Shown piece after piece: positions 37,543-45,996 of a DNA stretch of 64,000 nt (position 1 is its first letter; every line of letters begins with the position of its first letter). The notes under the pieces are model-generated. The model did no database searches. It was not told the DNA's origin and saw only the letters and a program-made list of their open reading frames with translations. The translations under genes were made by a program, and so were the position numbers. The stretch comes from an uncultured Steroidobacter sp. (GTDB lineage: Bacteria > Pseudomonadota > Gammaproteobacteria > Steroidobacterales > Steroidobacteraceae), in NCBI GenBank assembly GCA_938008435.1, contig CALLKK010000017.1:124001-188000 (forward strand). Reading direction: 5' to 3'.

Positions 37543-37619
37543 TCAGCTTGTAAGCCGGCCCAGTCGAATAAGCGAACGCTGCGCACTGGCTGGCCCGATG
37601 ACCGACGAGCAACACCAAT

Positions 37620-38795
37620 ATGAGCAACCCATCGCCTCAATTCGCCTCGGCCCGCCCCGTGCCGCCTGATCATCTGGCGCCGGTGTTCGCCCACTTCCCG
37701 CTCGATGTCGTGGATGCACAAGGCGTGTACCTGCACACGCCGGACGGACGCCGCGTGCTCGATCTGTACGGCGGACACGCCGTTGCCGCGCTCGGCTACG
37801 CACATCCGCGCTGGGTCGAAGCGCTCACTGCGCAGGCGCGTGCGCTGTGCTTCCAAAGCAATGCCGTGCCCCTCGATGTGCGGCGGCGCGCGGCGACGAA
37901 GCTCGCGAAGTTCTGCGGGCTCGGTCTCGATACGGTGTTCTTCGTCAACTCCGGTGCGGAGGCGAACGAGAACGCGCTCAAGCTCGCCTGCAAGATCACC
38001 GGGCGCACGAAAGTCGTGGCAGTCGAGGGCAGCTTCCACGGGCGCACGGCTGCCGCGGCCGCAGTCACGTGGGGCGCGCAGAAATGGTACGGCTTTCCAG
38101 CCAAGCCGTTCGATGTCGCGTTCGTCAAGCCGAGCGACCTCGACGGTCTCGCCAAGGCCATCGATGCACAAACGGCAGCGGTGATCGTCGAACCGGTGCA
38201 GGGCGTGGCGGGCGCAGTCGACATGCCGAAGGCATTCCTCGAAGCGCTGCGCCGCCGCTGCGACGACACCGGCACGATCCTCATCTTCGACGAGGTGCAG
38301 TGCGGTGTCGGGCGCACGGGTTATCCGTTCGCCGCCAATATGTACGGCGTAACTCCCGACATCATCACCACCGCCAAGGCGCTGGGCGCGGGATTCCCGG
38401 TTTCGGCGATCCTGGTGGCGGATCACTTGGTCGCGCACCTCACGAAGGATTCGCTCGGCACGACGTTCGGCGGCGGCCCGATGGCATGCGCGATCGTCGA
38501 AGCCGTCATCGACATCATCGAAGCGGAGAATCTGCTCGAAAATGTACGCGAGCGCTCGCGCGAGATCCGCGAGAAATGCATCGTCGGCCCGGTCATCGGC
38601 ACGCAAGGCGCAGGCTTGCTGCTCGGCTTGCGTACGAGCCGGCCCGCGAAGGACGTGCAGAGCGAGCTCTTGCGCCTCGACATTCTGACCGGCACGAGCG
38701 CCGATCCGAACGTGCTGCGCATTCTCGCACCGTACGTGCTCGAGAGCGCTCACGTCGAACAATTGCGCGATGCGCTTGCGCAACTGCCGAAATGA
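37620..38795 (+). CDS. argD: Acetylornithine (N-acylornithine) aminotransferase
   Basis: A 391-residue class III PLP aminotransferase: NSGAEANENALKLA, VEGSFHGRTAAAA, IFDEVQCGVGRTG and the PLP lysine K253 in ITTAKALGAGFP. Length and motifs fit ArgD, which converts the N-acyl-glutamate semialdehyde to N-acylornithine. It lies between argC and the carbamoyltransferase gene, its metabolic neighbours. Substrate acyl specificity cannot be read directly. Confidence 0.9.
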   Translation: MSNPSPQFASARPVPPDHLAPVFAHFPLDVVDAQGVYLHTPDGRRVLDLYGGHAVAALGYAHPRWVEALTAQARALCFQSNAVPLDVRRRAATKLAKFCGLGLDTVFFVNSGAEANENALKLACKITGRTKVVAVEGSFHGRTAAAAAVTWGAQKWYGFPAKPFDVAFVKPSDLDGLAKAIDAQTAAVIVEPVQGVAGAVDMPKAFLEALRRRCDDTGTILIFDEVQCGVGRTGYPFAANMYGVTPDIITTAKALGAGFPVSAILVADHLVAHLTKDSLGTTFGGGPMACAIVEAVIDIIEAENLLENVRERSREIREKCIVGPVIGTQGAGLLLGLRTSRPAKDVQSELLRLDILTGTSADPNVLRILAPYVLESAHVEQLRDALAQLPK

Positions 38796-38834
38796 AAGGA
38801 GCTCAGGCCACGCAGGGTCGTTCGCTCGCGGAGC

Positions 38835-38848
38835 TTGCGATAACGCAA
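38835..38848 (+). promoter_or_regulatory. Possible operator upstream of argF'
   Basis: The perfect dyad TTGCG-ATAA-CGCAA, 53 bp before the carbamoyltransferase start, resembles in outline the palindrome at argR. It departs from the ARG box in the inner bases, so ArgR binding is only a possibility. Confidence 0.3.
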
Positions 38849-38900
38849 ACCGGTGCGACTCGGACGCGGCGTCATCTCGTCATACAGTCACGATAAAACT

Positions 38901-39899
38901 ATGAAACGCTTTCTCGATCTTGCCGACTTTCCGCGTGAGCAGATCAAAGACCTGCTCGGACTGGCCAGGCGTTTGCAGGAGCACCCGCAGCCGCAGGCGC
39001 TCGCAGGCAAGGTGCTCGGGCTGCTCTTCTTGAACCCGTCGCTGCGCACGCTCACCTCGTTCCAAAGCGCGATGATGCGGCTCGGCGGCACGGCCGTCGT
39101 CGTCACGCCCGGCCAAGGGACGTGGCAGATGGAAACGCGCGCCGGCGCAATCATGAACGGCACCGCTGCCGAGCACGTGCGCGAGGCGGTGCCGGTGCTC
39201 GCTTCCTACTGCGATGCCATCGGCATTCGCATGTTTGCCGAAGGACGCAACCTCGCCGCGGATCTTGCGGAAACGGGTTTCCGCATGATGGCGGATCTGT
39301 GCGACAAGCCGCTCGTGAACATGGAATCGGCCGTCAACCATCCCTGCCAGGCGCTTGCTGACTGGCACACGATGGACGAGCTGCGCGTGCCCGAGCGCGG
39401 CAAGTTCGTGCTCACCTGGGCCAATCACCCGCGCGCGCTGCCGCTCGCGGTGCCGGCGGCGACCGTGCACATGGCCGCGATGCGCGGCATGGAAGTCGTC
39501 GTGCTGCGCCCCGAAGGTTTCGCGCTGCCCGAACCGATCATGGAAAAGGCGCGGCAGGCTGCGCTTGCCTCCGGCGGCTCGGTGCGCGAAACGGAAGATC
39601 GCAACGAAGCGTTGCAAGGCGCGCATGTCGTGTACGCGAAAGAATGGGGCTCGACGCAGTATTACGGCGATGCCGAAGCGGATGCGCGCCTGCGCGAGTA
39701 CTTGAGCGACTGGTGCGTGAAGGACAGCTGGTTCAAGAACGCGGACCCGAGCTGCTACTTCATGCATTGCTTGCCGGTGCGCCGCAACGTCGCCGTCGCC
39801 GACGAAGTGCTCGACGGGCCGCGCAGCGTCGTCATCCGCGAAGCCTTCAATCGCATGGTCGTGCAGATGGCGGTGCTGTATCGCCTGCTGCGCGGATGA
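38901..39899 (+). CDS. argF': N-acylornithine carbamoyltransferase (ArgF' type, AOTCase/SOTCase family)
   Basis: The 332-residue protein has the carbamoyl-phosphate site NPSLRTLTSF (45-54), HPCQALAD and HCLPVRRN. It belongs with the N-acetyl- and N-succinylornithine carbamoyltransferases, not with ornithine carbamoyltransferase: W75 in GQGTWQMET and the IMNGTAAEH loop align with them. In Bacteroides SOTCase the specificity residue is Pro90 and in Xanthomonas AOTCase it is Glu92 at the aligned position. Here it is Ala90. The product would be an N-acylcitrulline, which needs a deacylase not found in this window. The start was chosen at MKRFLDL. Confidence 0.85.
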   Translation: MKRFLDLADFPREQIKDLLGLARRLQEHPQPQALAGKVLGLLFLNPSLRTLTSFQSAMMRLGGTAVVVTPGQGTWQMETRAGAIMNGTAAEHVREAVPVLASYCDAIGIRMFAEGRNLAADLAETGFRMMADLCDKPLVNMESAVNHPCQALADWHTMDELRVPERGKFVLTWANHPRALPLAVPAATVHMAAMRGMEVVVLRPEGFALPEPIMEKARQAALASGGSVRETEDRNEALQGAHVVYAKEWGSTQYYGDAEADARLREYLSDWCVKDSWFKNADPSCYFMHCLPVRRNVAVADEVLDGPRSVVIREAFNRMVVQMAVLYRLLRG

Positions 39900-39982
39900 A
39901 CCGGGCCGGCGCCCGCCGAACATGATCCATTACTTGGTTGCGAGTCTCTGACGCCGCATCTAGCCACGAGGTTACTCAGTCA

Positions 39983-40903
39983 ATGCTTCGTTCCGATCCC
40001 TCCGTTGCCGTTCGTGCTCTGCGCAGCGCAGCGCCCTACATTCGCATGTACAAAGGCAAGGTGTTCGTCATCAAGGCGAGCGGCGGCGTCTTTGGCGATA
40101 CGGCGGCAACGCGCGCACTGATCGAACAAGTCGCGATCCTCCATCAAGTCGGCATTCGGGTGGTGCTCGTACACGGCGGCGGTCCGCAGCTCACGCAGGT
40201 GCAGGAATCGCTCGGCATCACGCCGCGCGTCGTGGCAGGCCGGCGCGTCACCGACGAGAAATCGATCGAAGTGACGAGCATGGTGCTGAACGGCCTCGTC
40301 AACACGCAGATCCTCGGCATCTGCCGCGAGTTCGACATCGCGGCCGTGGGCGTGAGCGGCGTCGATGCGGGACTGGTGCGTGCGCACAAGCGTCCGCCCG
40401 TGCAAGTCGAAGGCGAGGTCGTCGACTACGGCTTCGTCGGCGACATCGATCTCATCGATGCGAAAGTGCTGCAGCAGCTGCTCGACGATGGCTTGATGCC
40501 GGTGGTGAGCCCCGTCTCCGCCGACGACAAGGGCACGCTCCTCAATATCAATGCCGATACGGTTGCCGCCGGCATCGGTGCGGCGCTCAAAGCCGAGAAG
40601 CTGATGCTGTGCACGGGAGCGCCGGGCATCCTCGAATCGGTCGACGATCCGCGTTCGATCATTTCCTACACCGATCTTGCGGGTCTGCAGCAGCTCAAGG
40701 CCAAGGGCGCGCTCAAGGACGGCATGCTGCCGAAGGCCAAGGCGATCGAAGATGCGATTCGCGGCGGCGTACGGCGCGTGCACGTCATTTCGTACAAGTC
40801 GCCCGACAGCATCCTCGCGGAAGTATTCACCAACGAAGGCACGGGCACGCTCATCGTCGAGAACATCAACGCGCTCAGCCCGGCGGAGCAGCAGGCGGGA
40901 TGA
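39983..40903 (+). CDS. argB: Acetylglutamate kinase
   Basis: A 306-residue amino-acid kinase: phosphate-binding KASGGVFGD near the N-terminus, LVHGGGPQLTQVQESLG, GVSGVDAGLV and LNINADTVAAGIGAAL. It phosphorylates N-acylglutamate, the step before ArgC. No acetyltransferase (NAGS) domain is fused to it, unlike the Xanthomonas NAGS/K. KASGGV replaces the common KxGG form. The ATG at 39983 was preferred to an upstream TTG. Confidence 0.88.
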   Translation: MLRSDPSVAVRALRSAAPYIRMYKGKVFVIKASGGVFGDTAATRALIEQVAILHQVGIRVVLVHGGGPQLTQVQESLGITPRVVAGRRVTDEKSIEVTSMVLNGLVNTQILGICREFDIAAVGVSGVDAGLVRAHKRPPVQVEGEVVDYGFVGDIDLIDAKVLQQLLDDGLMPVVSPVSADDKGTLLNINADTVAAGIGAALKAEKLMLCTGAPGILESVDDPRSIISYTDLAGLQQLKAKGALKDGMLPKAKAIEDAIRGGVRRVHVISYKSPDSILAEVFTNEGTGTLIVENINALSPAEQQAG

Positions 40904-41051
40904 GTCTACGGGCTAAGGCTGTAGGCTCTAGGCTGTACTGTAGGTTAGAAAAGAATACATGCGCGGCAACATAGACATTCGAATCGCATCGCCCACGGAG
41001 GCGATGCCGTCTCTCGCTACAGCCTGCGGTCTACCGCCTACAGCCTCTACA
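40904..41051. repeat. Inverted heptamer arrays flanking a hairpin, between argB and argH
   Basis: The left array (40904-40938) reads as 7-bp units GTCTACG, GGCTAAG, GCTGTAG, GCTCTAG, GCTGTAC. The right array (41017-41051) reads CTACAGC, CTGCGGT, CTACCGC, CTACAGC, CTCTACA, the same heptamer in reverse orientation. Between them GCATCGCC (40986-40993) and GGCGATGC (41000-41007) form a perfect 8-bp stem with a 6-nt loop. The region fills nearly all of the argB-argH gap and could form a large cruciform or an RNA hairpin before argH. Confidence 0.7.
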
Positions 41052-41065
41052 CGCGGAGTGTCGCC

Positions 41066-42256
41066 ATGACGCGCCTCTGGGACAAAGGCGCGCCGCTCGA
41101 TGAGCGCGTGCTGCAATTCACCGCGGGCGAAGATCACGCACTCGACAATCGCCTGGTTGCCTACGACGTCAAAGCATCGATCGCGCACGCGGAGATGCTG
41201 AACGCGCAAGGGCTGCTGTCGAACGAGGATCTGGAGGCCATCCGGCGCGGTCTGACGGAAATCGCCGCAGAGCATGCGCGCGGTGAATGGCGCGTCTCGC
41301 TGCAACAGGAAGACGGCCAGACGGCGCTAGAAAGTCTGTTAACCGCTCGCATCGGCGAAGCCGGCAAGCGCGTCCATCTCGGCCGCTCGCGCAACGATCA
41401 GGTGCTGACGGCGCTCAGGCTGTACCTGCGCGATACGATCGACGTGCTCGTGCGACAGGTGAACGACGTCGTTGCCGCGCTCGAGCGAATGATCGCGCGC
41501 GACGGCCACATCGCCTTGCCGGGCTACACGCATATGCAACAGGCAATGCCGAGCTCGGTTGCGCTCTGGGCCGGCGGCTTTGCTGCCGAGCTGCGCGACG
41601 ATGCGGAAGGGCTTGCGCAGGTGCAGCGGCGCGTCGGCAAGAGCCCGCTCGGTTCCGCAGCAGGTTACGGCTCGCCGAATCTGCCGATCGATCGCGAGGC
41701 CACGCGGCAACGCCTCGGCTTCGATGTGGTGCATGAGCCCGTCACCGCGGTGCAGCTCTCGCGCGGCAAGGCTGAAGCGCAGCTTGCCTTCGAGATCGCG
41801 CTCGTGATGCAAGACGTGGGACGGCTCGCATCGGATCTGCTCCTCTTCTATACGCAGGAATTCTCCTTCGTCGAGCTGCCCGATGCGTTCACGACCGGCT
41901 CGTCGATCATGCCGCAGAAGCGCAATCCGGATGTGTTCGAGCTCATCCGCGGCCGCACCGCGAGCGCTCAAGCATGCCTGTTGGAAGTGATGAGCATCAC
42001 GGCGAAGCTGCCCTCGGGCTATCAGCGCGACCTGCAGCTCATCAAGGCGCCGCTTTTCCGCAGCATCGATCTGTGCATGGAAACGCTGTCGATCCTGCCG
42101 GCCGCGCTCGACGGCGTGAAATTCCGCACCGAGCGCATCAGGCTCGATCCCTCGATTCACGCCGCGGCGCGTGCCAACGAGCTCGTCGTGAAAGAAGGCA
42201 TTCCCTTCCGCGAAGCGTATCGCCGCGTCGCCGAGGAGCTGAAGAAGGGCAAGTGA
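41066..42256 (+). CDS. argH: Argininosuccinate lyase, short form
   Basis: The 396-residue enzyme cleaves argininosuccinate to arginine and fumarate. It shows HLGRSRNDQVLTALRL, PGYTHMQQAMPSS, SPLGSAAGYGS and the superfamily signature GSSIMPQKRNPD. It ends at PFREAYRRVAEELKKGK, where E. coli ArgH (457 aa) continues for about 60 more residues of helical C-terminal domain. The missing part is outside the signature regions, so activity is plausible. The shortening looks natural, not frameshifted, as no continuation was noticed downstream. Confidence 0.88.
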   Translation: MTRLWDKGAPLDERVLQFTAGEDHALDNRLVAYDVKASIAHAEMLNAQGLLSNEDLEAIRRGLTEIAAEHARGEWRVSLQQEDGQTALESLLTARIGEAGKRVHLGRSRNDQVLTALRLYLRDTIDVLVRQVNDVVAALERMIARDGHIALPGYTHMQQAMPSSVALWAGGFAAELRDDAEGLAQVQRRVGKSPLGSAAGYGSPNLPIDREATRQRLGFDVVHEPVTAVQLSRGKAEAQLAFEIALVMQDVGRLASDLLLFYTQEFSFVELPDAFTTGSSIMPQKRNPDVFELIRGRTASAQACLLEVMSITAKLPSGYQRDLQLIKAPLFRSIDLCMETLSILPAALDGVKFRTERIRLDPSIHAAARANELVVKEGIPFREAYRRVAEELKKGK

Positions 42257-42349
42257 CGGAGTCTGTCGGCGATGAAGCAATGGAGAACACGCTGACGAAG
42301 CGCTAGGCTCTCCTCACCGTCGCGTGCTCGCCGTTCAGCGCATCCGCCC

Positions 42350-42772
42350 ATGATCTGGTTCCGTCCTTACACGCTCGAAGAGATCCGCTTTCGGGTGCCG
42401 TCGCTCGCCAGCACTCTAGGCATCGAATTCATCGAGCTCGGACCGGACTACTTCCGCGGCCGCATGCCGGTCGACGACCGCACGCGGCAGCCTTACGGCA
42501 TTCTGCATGGCGGTGCGTCGGTCGCGCTCGCAGAGACGCTCGGCAGCGTGGGCGCGATGTTGGTCATCGATCCGTCCAAGTACCGCACGGTAGGTCAGGA
42601 GATCAATGCCAATCACGTGCGCGCCGTGGCGAGCGGCTTCGTGATCGGCACCGCGCGGCCGCTTCATCTCGGCAAGCGCAGCCAGGTGTGGGACATTCGC
42701 ATCGTCGACGAGCAGGACAAGCTCGTGTGCATCTCGCGCCTGACGATGGCCGTGCTGGAGAAACAGGACTGA
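42350..42772 (+). CDS. Hotdog-fold acyl-CoA thioesterase (PaaI/MenI-like)
   Basis: A 140-residue hotdog protein. The segment MPVDDRTRQPYGILHGGAS, with the HGG motif and the following catalytic-type Glu in LAETLGS, matches the PaaI/YdiI class. Likely substrates are acyl- or aroyl-CoA esters; the precise one cannot be told. It sits alone between argH and lptM. Confidence 0.8.
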   Translation: MIWFRPYTLEEIRFRVPSLASTLGIEFIELGPDYFRGRMPVDDRTRQPYGILHGGASVALAETLGSVGAMLVIDPSKYRTVGQEINANHVRAVASGFVIGTARPLHLGKRSQVWDIRIVDEQDKLVCISRLTMAVLEKQD

Positions 42773-42834
42773 GCTTCGCCGCTACGCGGCAATCCCGCGC
42801 ATCGCCTCGCCGCCCGGTCGGCTATACTCAGCCG

Positions 42835-43098
42835 ATGCATTCGAAGCGCTTCTCGCCTCTCATCGCTGCGCTGTTTGCGTGCCTGTGCTGCGCATGCGGA
42901 CAAACCGGGCCGCTCTATCTCCCGGAAAGTGCTGCGCCCGAGGCGGCGACGCCGAGCGATGCTCGAGACCCCGCAACGGATCGCAAGGATCGAGCCGGCC
43001 GGCGCGGCACCGATGCTGCACCCGCCTCCGACACGGAGACGCCGGCGACGCCAGCCGATCCGGACCGTCCGCAGCAGACGCCGCAATCGCCACGATGA
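42835..43098 (+). CDS. lptM: LptM-like lipoprotein (LPS transport chaperone)
   Basis: An 87-residue lipoprotein. The signal ends at CCACGQTGPLYLPE, where the lipidated cysteine (residue 21) is followed by the LptM/YifL signature GQxGPLYxP. In E. coli LptM helps LptD fold and oxidise. The tail here is longer, charged and Pro-rich. The stop overlaps the polA start (ATGA), which is not the usual lptM neighbourhood. Confidence 0.8.
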   Translation: MHSKRFSPLIAALFACLCCACGQTGPLYLPESAAPEAATPSDARDPATDRKDRAGRRGTDAAPASDTETPATPADPDRPQQTPQSPR

Positions 43099-45812
43099 GC
43101 TCGCCGCGTAAGCTCGTCCTCGTCGACGGCTCTTCTTATCTATATCGCGCGTTCCACGCCCTGCCGCCGCTGTCCAATTCGCGCGGCGAACCGACGGGCG
43201 CGGTCCTTGGCGTGCTCAACATGCTGCAGAAGCTCTGCAAGGAAGAGGCGCCCGAGCTCATCGCCGTCGTCTTCGATGCGCCGGGCCGCACGTTCCGCGA
43301 CGATCTGTTCGAGTCGTACAAGGCGCAGCGCCCGCCGATGCCGGACGATCTGCGCGCGCAGCTGCAGCCGCTGCTCGATTGCGTCGTGGCAATGGGCTTG
43401 CCGCTGCTGCGTATCGAAGGCGTCGAAGCCGACGATGTCATCGGCACATTGGCGACGCGCGCGGCAGCGGACAACGTCGACGTACTGATCTCGACGGGCG
43501 ACAAAGACATGGCGCAGCTCGTCAACGAGCGCATCACGCTCGTCAACACGATGACCGGCTCGCGCCTCGATCGCGATGGAGTCAAAGCCAAGTTCGATGT
43601 CTGGCCCGAACAGATCGTCGACTATCTCGCGCTGGTGGGCGACACCTCGGACAACATCCCGGGTGTGCCGAAGGTCGGGCCGAAAACAGCCGCAAAGTGG
43701 CTCAACGAGTACGGCACGCTCGATAACCTCGTGGCGCATGCGGATGCGATCACGGGCAAGGTCGGCGAGAGCCTGCGGGCGAGCCTCAAGGATCTCGAGC
43801 TCTCGCGCAAGCTGGCGACGCTCGACTGCAATGTTCCCTTGGAGCAATCCTATGCGGCGCTGGTGCGGCGCGAGCCGGATCGGGAACGGCTGCGCGAGCT
43901 CTACACGCGCCTCGAGCTGCGCTCGCTGCTGCGTCAGCTCGAAGGACCGGGCGATGGCGAAACGCCGAATGTCGTCCCGGCAGCACCGAGCGCCGCCGTG
44001 GTGCCTACGAACTATCAAACCGTCACCACGGCGCAAGCGCTTGCCGAGTGGGTAGAACGGCTGCGCTCTGCGGAACTCGTTGCGTTGCACACGAAGGCGA
44101 GCGGCGCCGACTACATGCAGGCCGAGCTCGTCGGGTTGTCGTTCGCGATCGAACCCGGCACTGCAATCTACATTCCGCTGGCACACGACTATCCCGGCGC
44201 ACCGACGCAGATTGCGCGCGAGGAGGCACTGGCTTTGCTTGCGCCCATCCTGACGAGCGAGCAACCGGCGAAGGTCGGCCATCATCTCAAGCTCGATGCG
44301 CACATCCTCAAACGCCACGGCATCGAGCTCAACGGACAGCGTTTCGATGCAATGCTCGAATCGTATGTCTGGAACAGCACGGCGACGCGGCATGAGCTCG
44401 ATGCATTGGCGCGCAAGTATCTCGGCCGCGAGACCGTCGACTACGCCACCGTCGTCGGCCGCGGCGCCAAGCAGATCGGCTTCAATCAGGTCGCGCTCGA
44501 CATCGCCACGAACTGCGCGGCCGAAGAAGCCGACGTCGCCTTGCAACTGCATCGTACTTTGTGGCCGCAGCTCGAAGCCGCGGGCAAGCTCGCAGACGTT
44601 TACTCGCAGATCGAGCAGCCGCTTGCGCCCGTGCTCATGCGTATGGAAGAACGCGGCGTGCTGATCGACGGCGATGTGCTGCGCCGCCAGAGCAGCGAGC
44701 TGGCCGCGCGCATGCAAGAGCTCGAAGCCGAGGCGCATCGCGCCGCCGGCAGACCCTTCGCGCTCGAATCGCCGAAGCAGCTGCAAGAAGTCTTGTTCAA
44801 CGAGCTGAAGCTGCCCGTGTTGCGCAAGACGCCGACGGGACAACCCTCCACGGCGGAAGACGTGCTCGAAGAGCTTGCCGTCTCGTACGAGCTGCCGCGC
44901 ACGATCATGGAGTACCGCGCGTGCGCCAAGCTCAAATCGACGTACACCGACAAGCTGCCGCTGCAGATCAATCCGCGCACCGGGCGTATTCACACGACGT
45001 ATCAGCAGGCTGTTGCAGCGACCGGTCGCTTGTCCTCGGCGGATCCGAATCTGCAGAACATTCCGATCCGCACCGCGGAAGGCCGGCGCATTCGCCAAGC
45101 ATTCATCGCGCCGCCCGGCTGGGTCATCGTCGCCGCCGATTATTCGCAGATCGAGCTGCGCATCATGGCGCACCTGTCGGGCGATGAAGGCTTGCTCAAC
45201 GCGTTCAGCGAAGACCGCGACATTCACCAAGCCACCGCTGCGGAAGTATTCGGACTGCCGCTCGATCAAGTGACTGCGGAGCAACGCCGCTCGGCGAAGG
45301 CGATCAACTTCGGCCTCATCTACGGCATGTCCGCATTCGGGCTTGCAAGCCGCCTCGGCATCCCGCGCGCGCAAGCGCAGCACTACGTCGACCTTTACTT
45401 CCAGCGCTATCCCGGCGTGCGCCGTTACATGGAAGAGACGCGGCAGCAGGCGCGCGAGCGCGGCTACGTCGAAACCGTGTTCGGACGCCGGCTCTATCTG
45501 AACGACATTCACTCGCGCAACAACAACCTGCGCCAAGGCGCCGAGCGCGCCGCCATCAATGCGCCCATGCAAGGCACCGCCGCCGACATCATCAAGCGCG
45601 CGATGATCGAGATCGATCGGTGGCTGGCGAGCGCCAATCTCGAGGCACATCTCATCATGCAAGTGCACGATGAGCTCGTCTTCGAAGTGAAAGAAGAGCA
45701 TGTCGATGCGCTCGTGCCGCGCGTGCGCGAGATCATGTGCGGCGCCGCGCAGCTGCGCACACCCCTCAAAGTCGACGTCGGCGTCGGCAAGAATTGGGAG
45801 GCGGCCCATTAG
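43095..45812 (+). CDS. polA: DNA polymerase I, proofreading motifs degraded
   Basis: The 905-residue protein has an intact 5' nuclease (LVLVDGSSYLYRAF, EADDVIGTLA, STGDKDMAQL, VGDTSDNIPGVPKVGPKTA) and polymerase (ADYSQIELRIMAHLSGD, RRSAKAINFGLIYGMSAFG, QVHDELVFEV). The 3'-5' exonuclease domain is present but altered. The ExoI pair D355/E357 of E. coli is H332/K334 (VALHTKAS), the ExoIII Tyr497/Asp501 are C474/E478 (CAAEEAD), and only the ExoII aspartate (D401, LKLDAH) remains. Proofreading is therefore probably lost. It overlaps lptM by 4 nt. Confidence 0.95.
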   Translation: MSSPRKLVLVDGSSYLYRAFHALPPLSNSRGEPTGAVLGVLNMLQKLCKEEAPELIAVVFDAPGRTFRDDLFESYKAQRPPMPDDLRAQLQPLLDCVVAMGLPLLRIEGVEADDVIGTLATRAAADNVDVLISTGDKDMAQLVNERITLVNTMTGSRLDRDGVKAKFDVWPEQIVDYLALVGDTSDNIPGVPKVGPKTAAKWLNEYGTLDNLVAHADAITGKVGESLRASLKDLELSRKLATLDCNVPLEQSYAALVRREPDRERLRELYTRLELRSLLRQLEGPGDGETPNVVPAAPSAAVVPTNYQTVTTAQALAEWVERLRSAELVALHTKASGADYMQAELVGLSFAIEPGTAIYIPLAHDYPGAPTQIAREEALALLAPILTSEQPAKVGHHLKLDAHILKRHGIELNGQRFDAMLESYVWNSTATRHELDALARKYLGRETVDYATVVGRGAKQIGFNQVALDIATNCAAEEADVALQLHRTLWPQLEAAGKLADVYSQIEQPLAPVLMRMEERGVLIDGDVLRRQSSELAARMQELEAEAHRAAGRPFALESPKQLQEVLFNELKLPVLRKTPTGQPSTAEDVLEELAVSYELPRTIMEYRACAKLKSTYTDKLPLQINPRTGRIHTTYQQAVAATGRLSSADPNLQNIPIRTAEGRRIRQAFIAPPGWVIVAADYSQIELRIMAHLSGDEGLLNAFSEDRDIHQATAAEVFGLPLDQVTAEQRRSAKAINFGLIYGMSAFGLASRLGIPRAQAQHYVDLYFQRYPGVRRYMEETRQQARERGYVETVFGRRLYLNDIHSRNNNLRQGAERAAINAPMQGTAADIIKRAMIEIDRWLASANLEAHLIMQVHDELVFEVKEEHVDALVPRVREIMCGAAQLRTPLKVDVGVGKNWEAAH

Positions 45813-45996
45813 CAAAGGCGGCGCGCTGCGTGCGCAGCCGGTGTTGTCTACCGGCGTCACGTGCCGCCTCCGGCGTGACGATGGCGTATCCTTGCCGCCG
45901 CCGCATTCATCCCTCTTTCAGCTCGGGCGTGCATCCTGGGCACGCATGCGTGCGGAGCACGTGCGGCACCCCTCGACAATGGAAATGGAGATCTAG

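Noticed and set aside
42879..43094. Upstream extension of polA by 72 codons
   Set aside because: The extension overlaps lptM out of frame and is Arg/Gly-rich; the ATG at 43095 begins the conserved nuclease domain.
43140..45860. Open frame of 906 codons antisense to polA
   Set aside because: It mirrors polA almost exactly and has shadow composition; polA is unmistakable.
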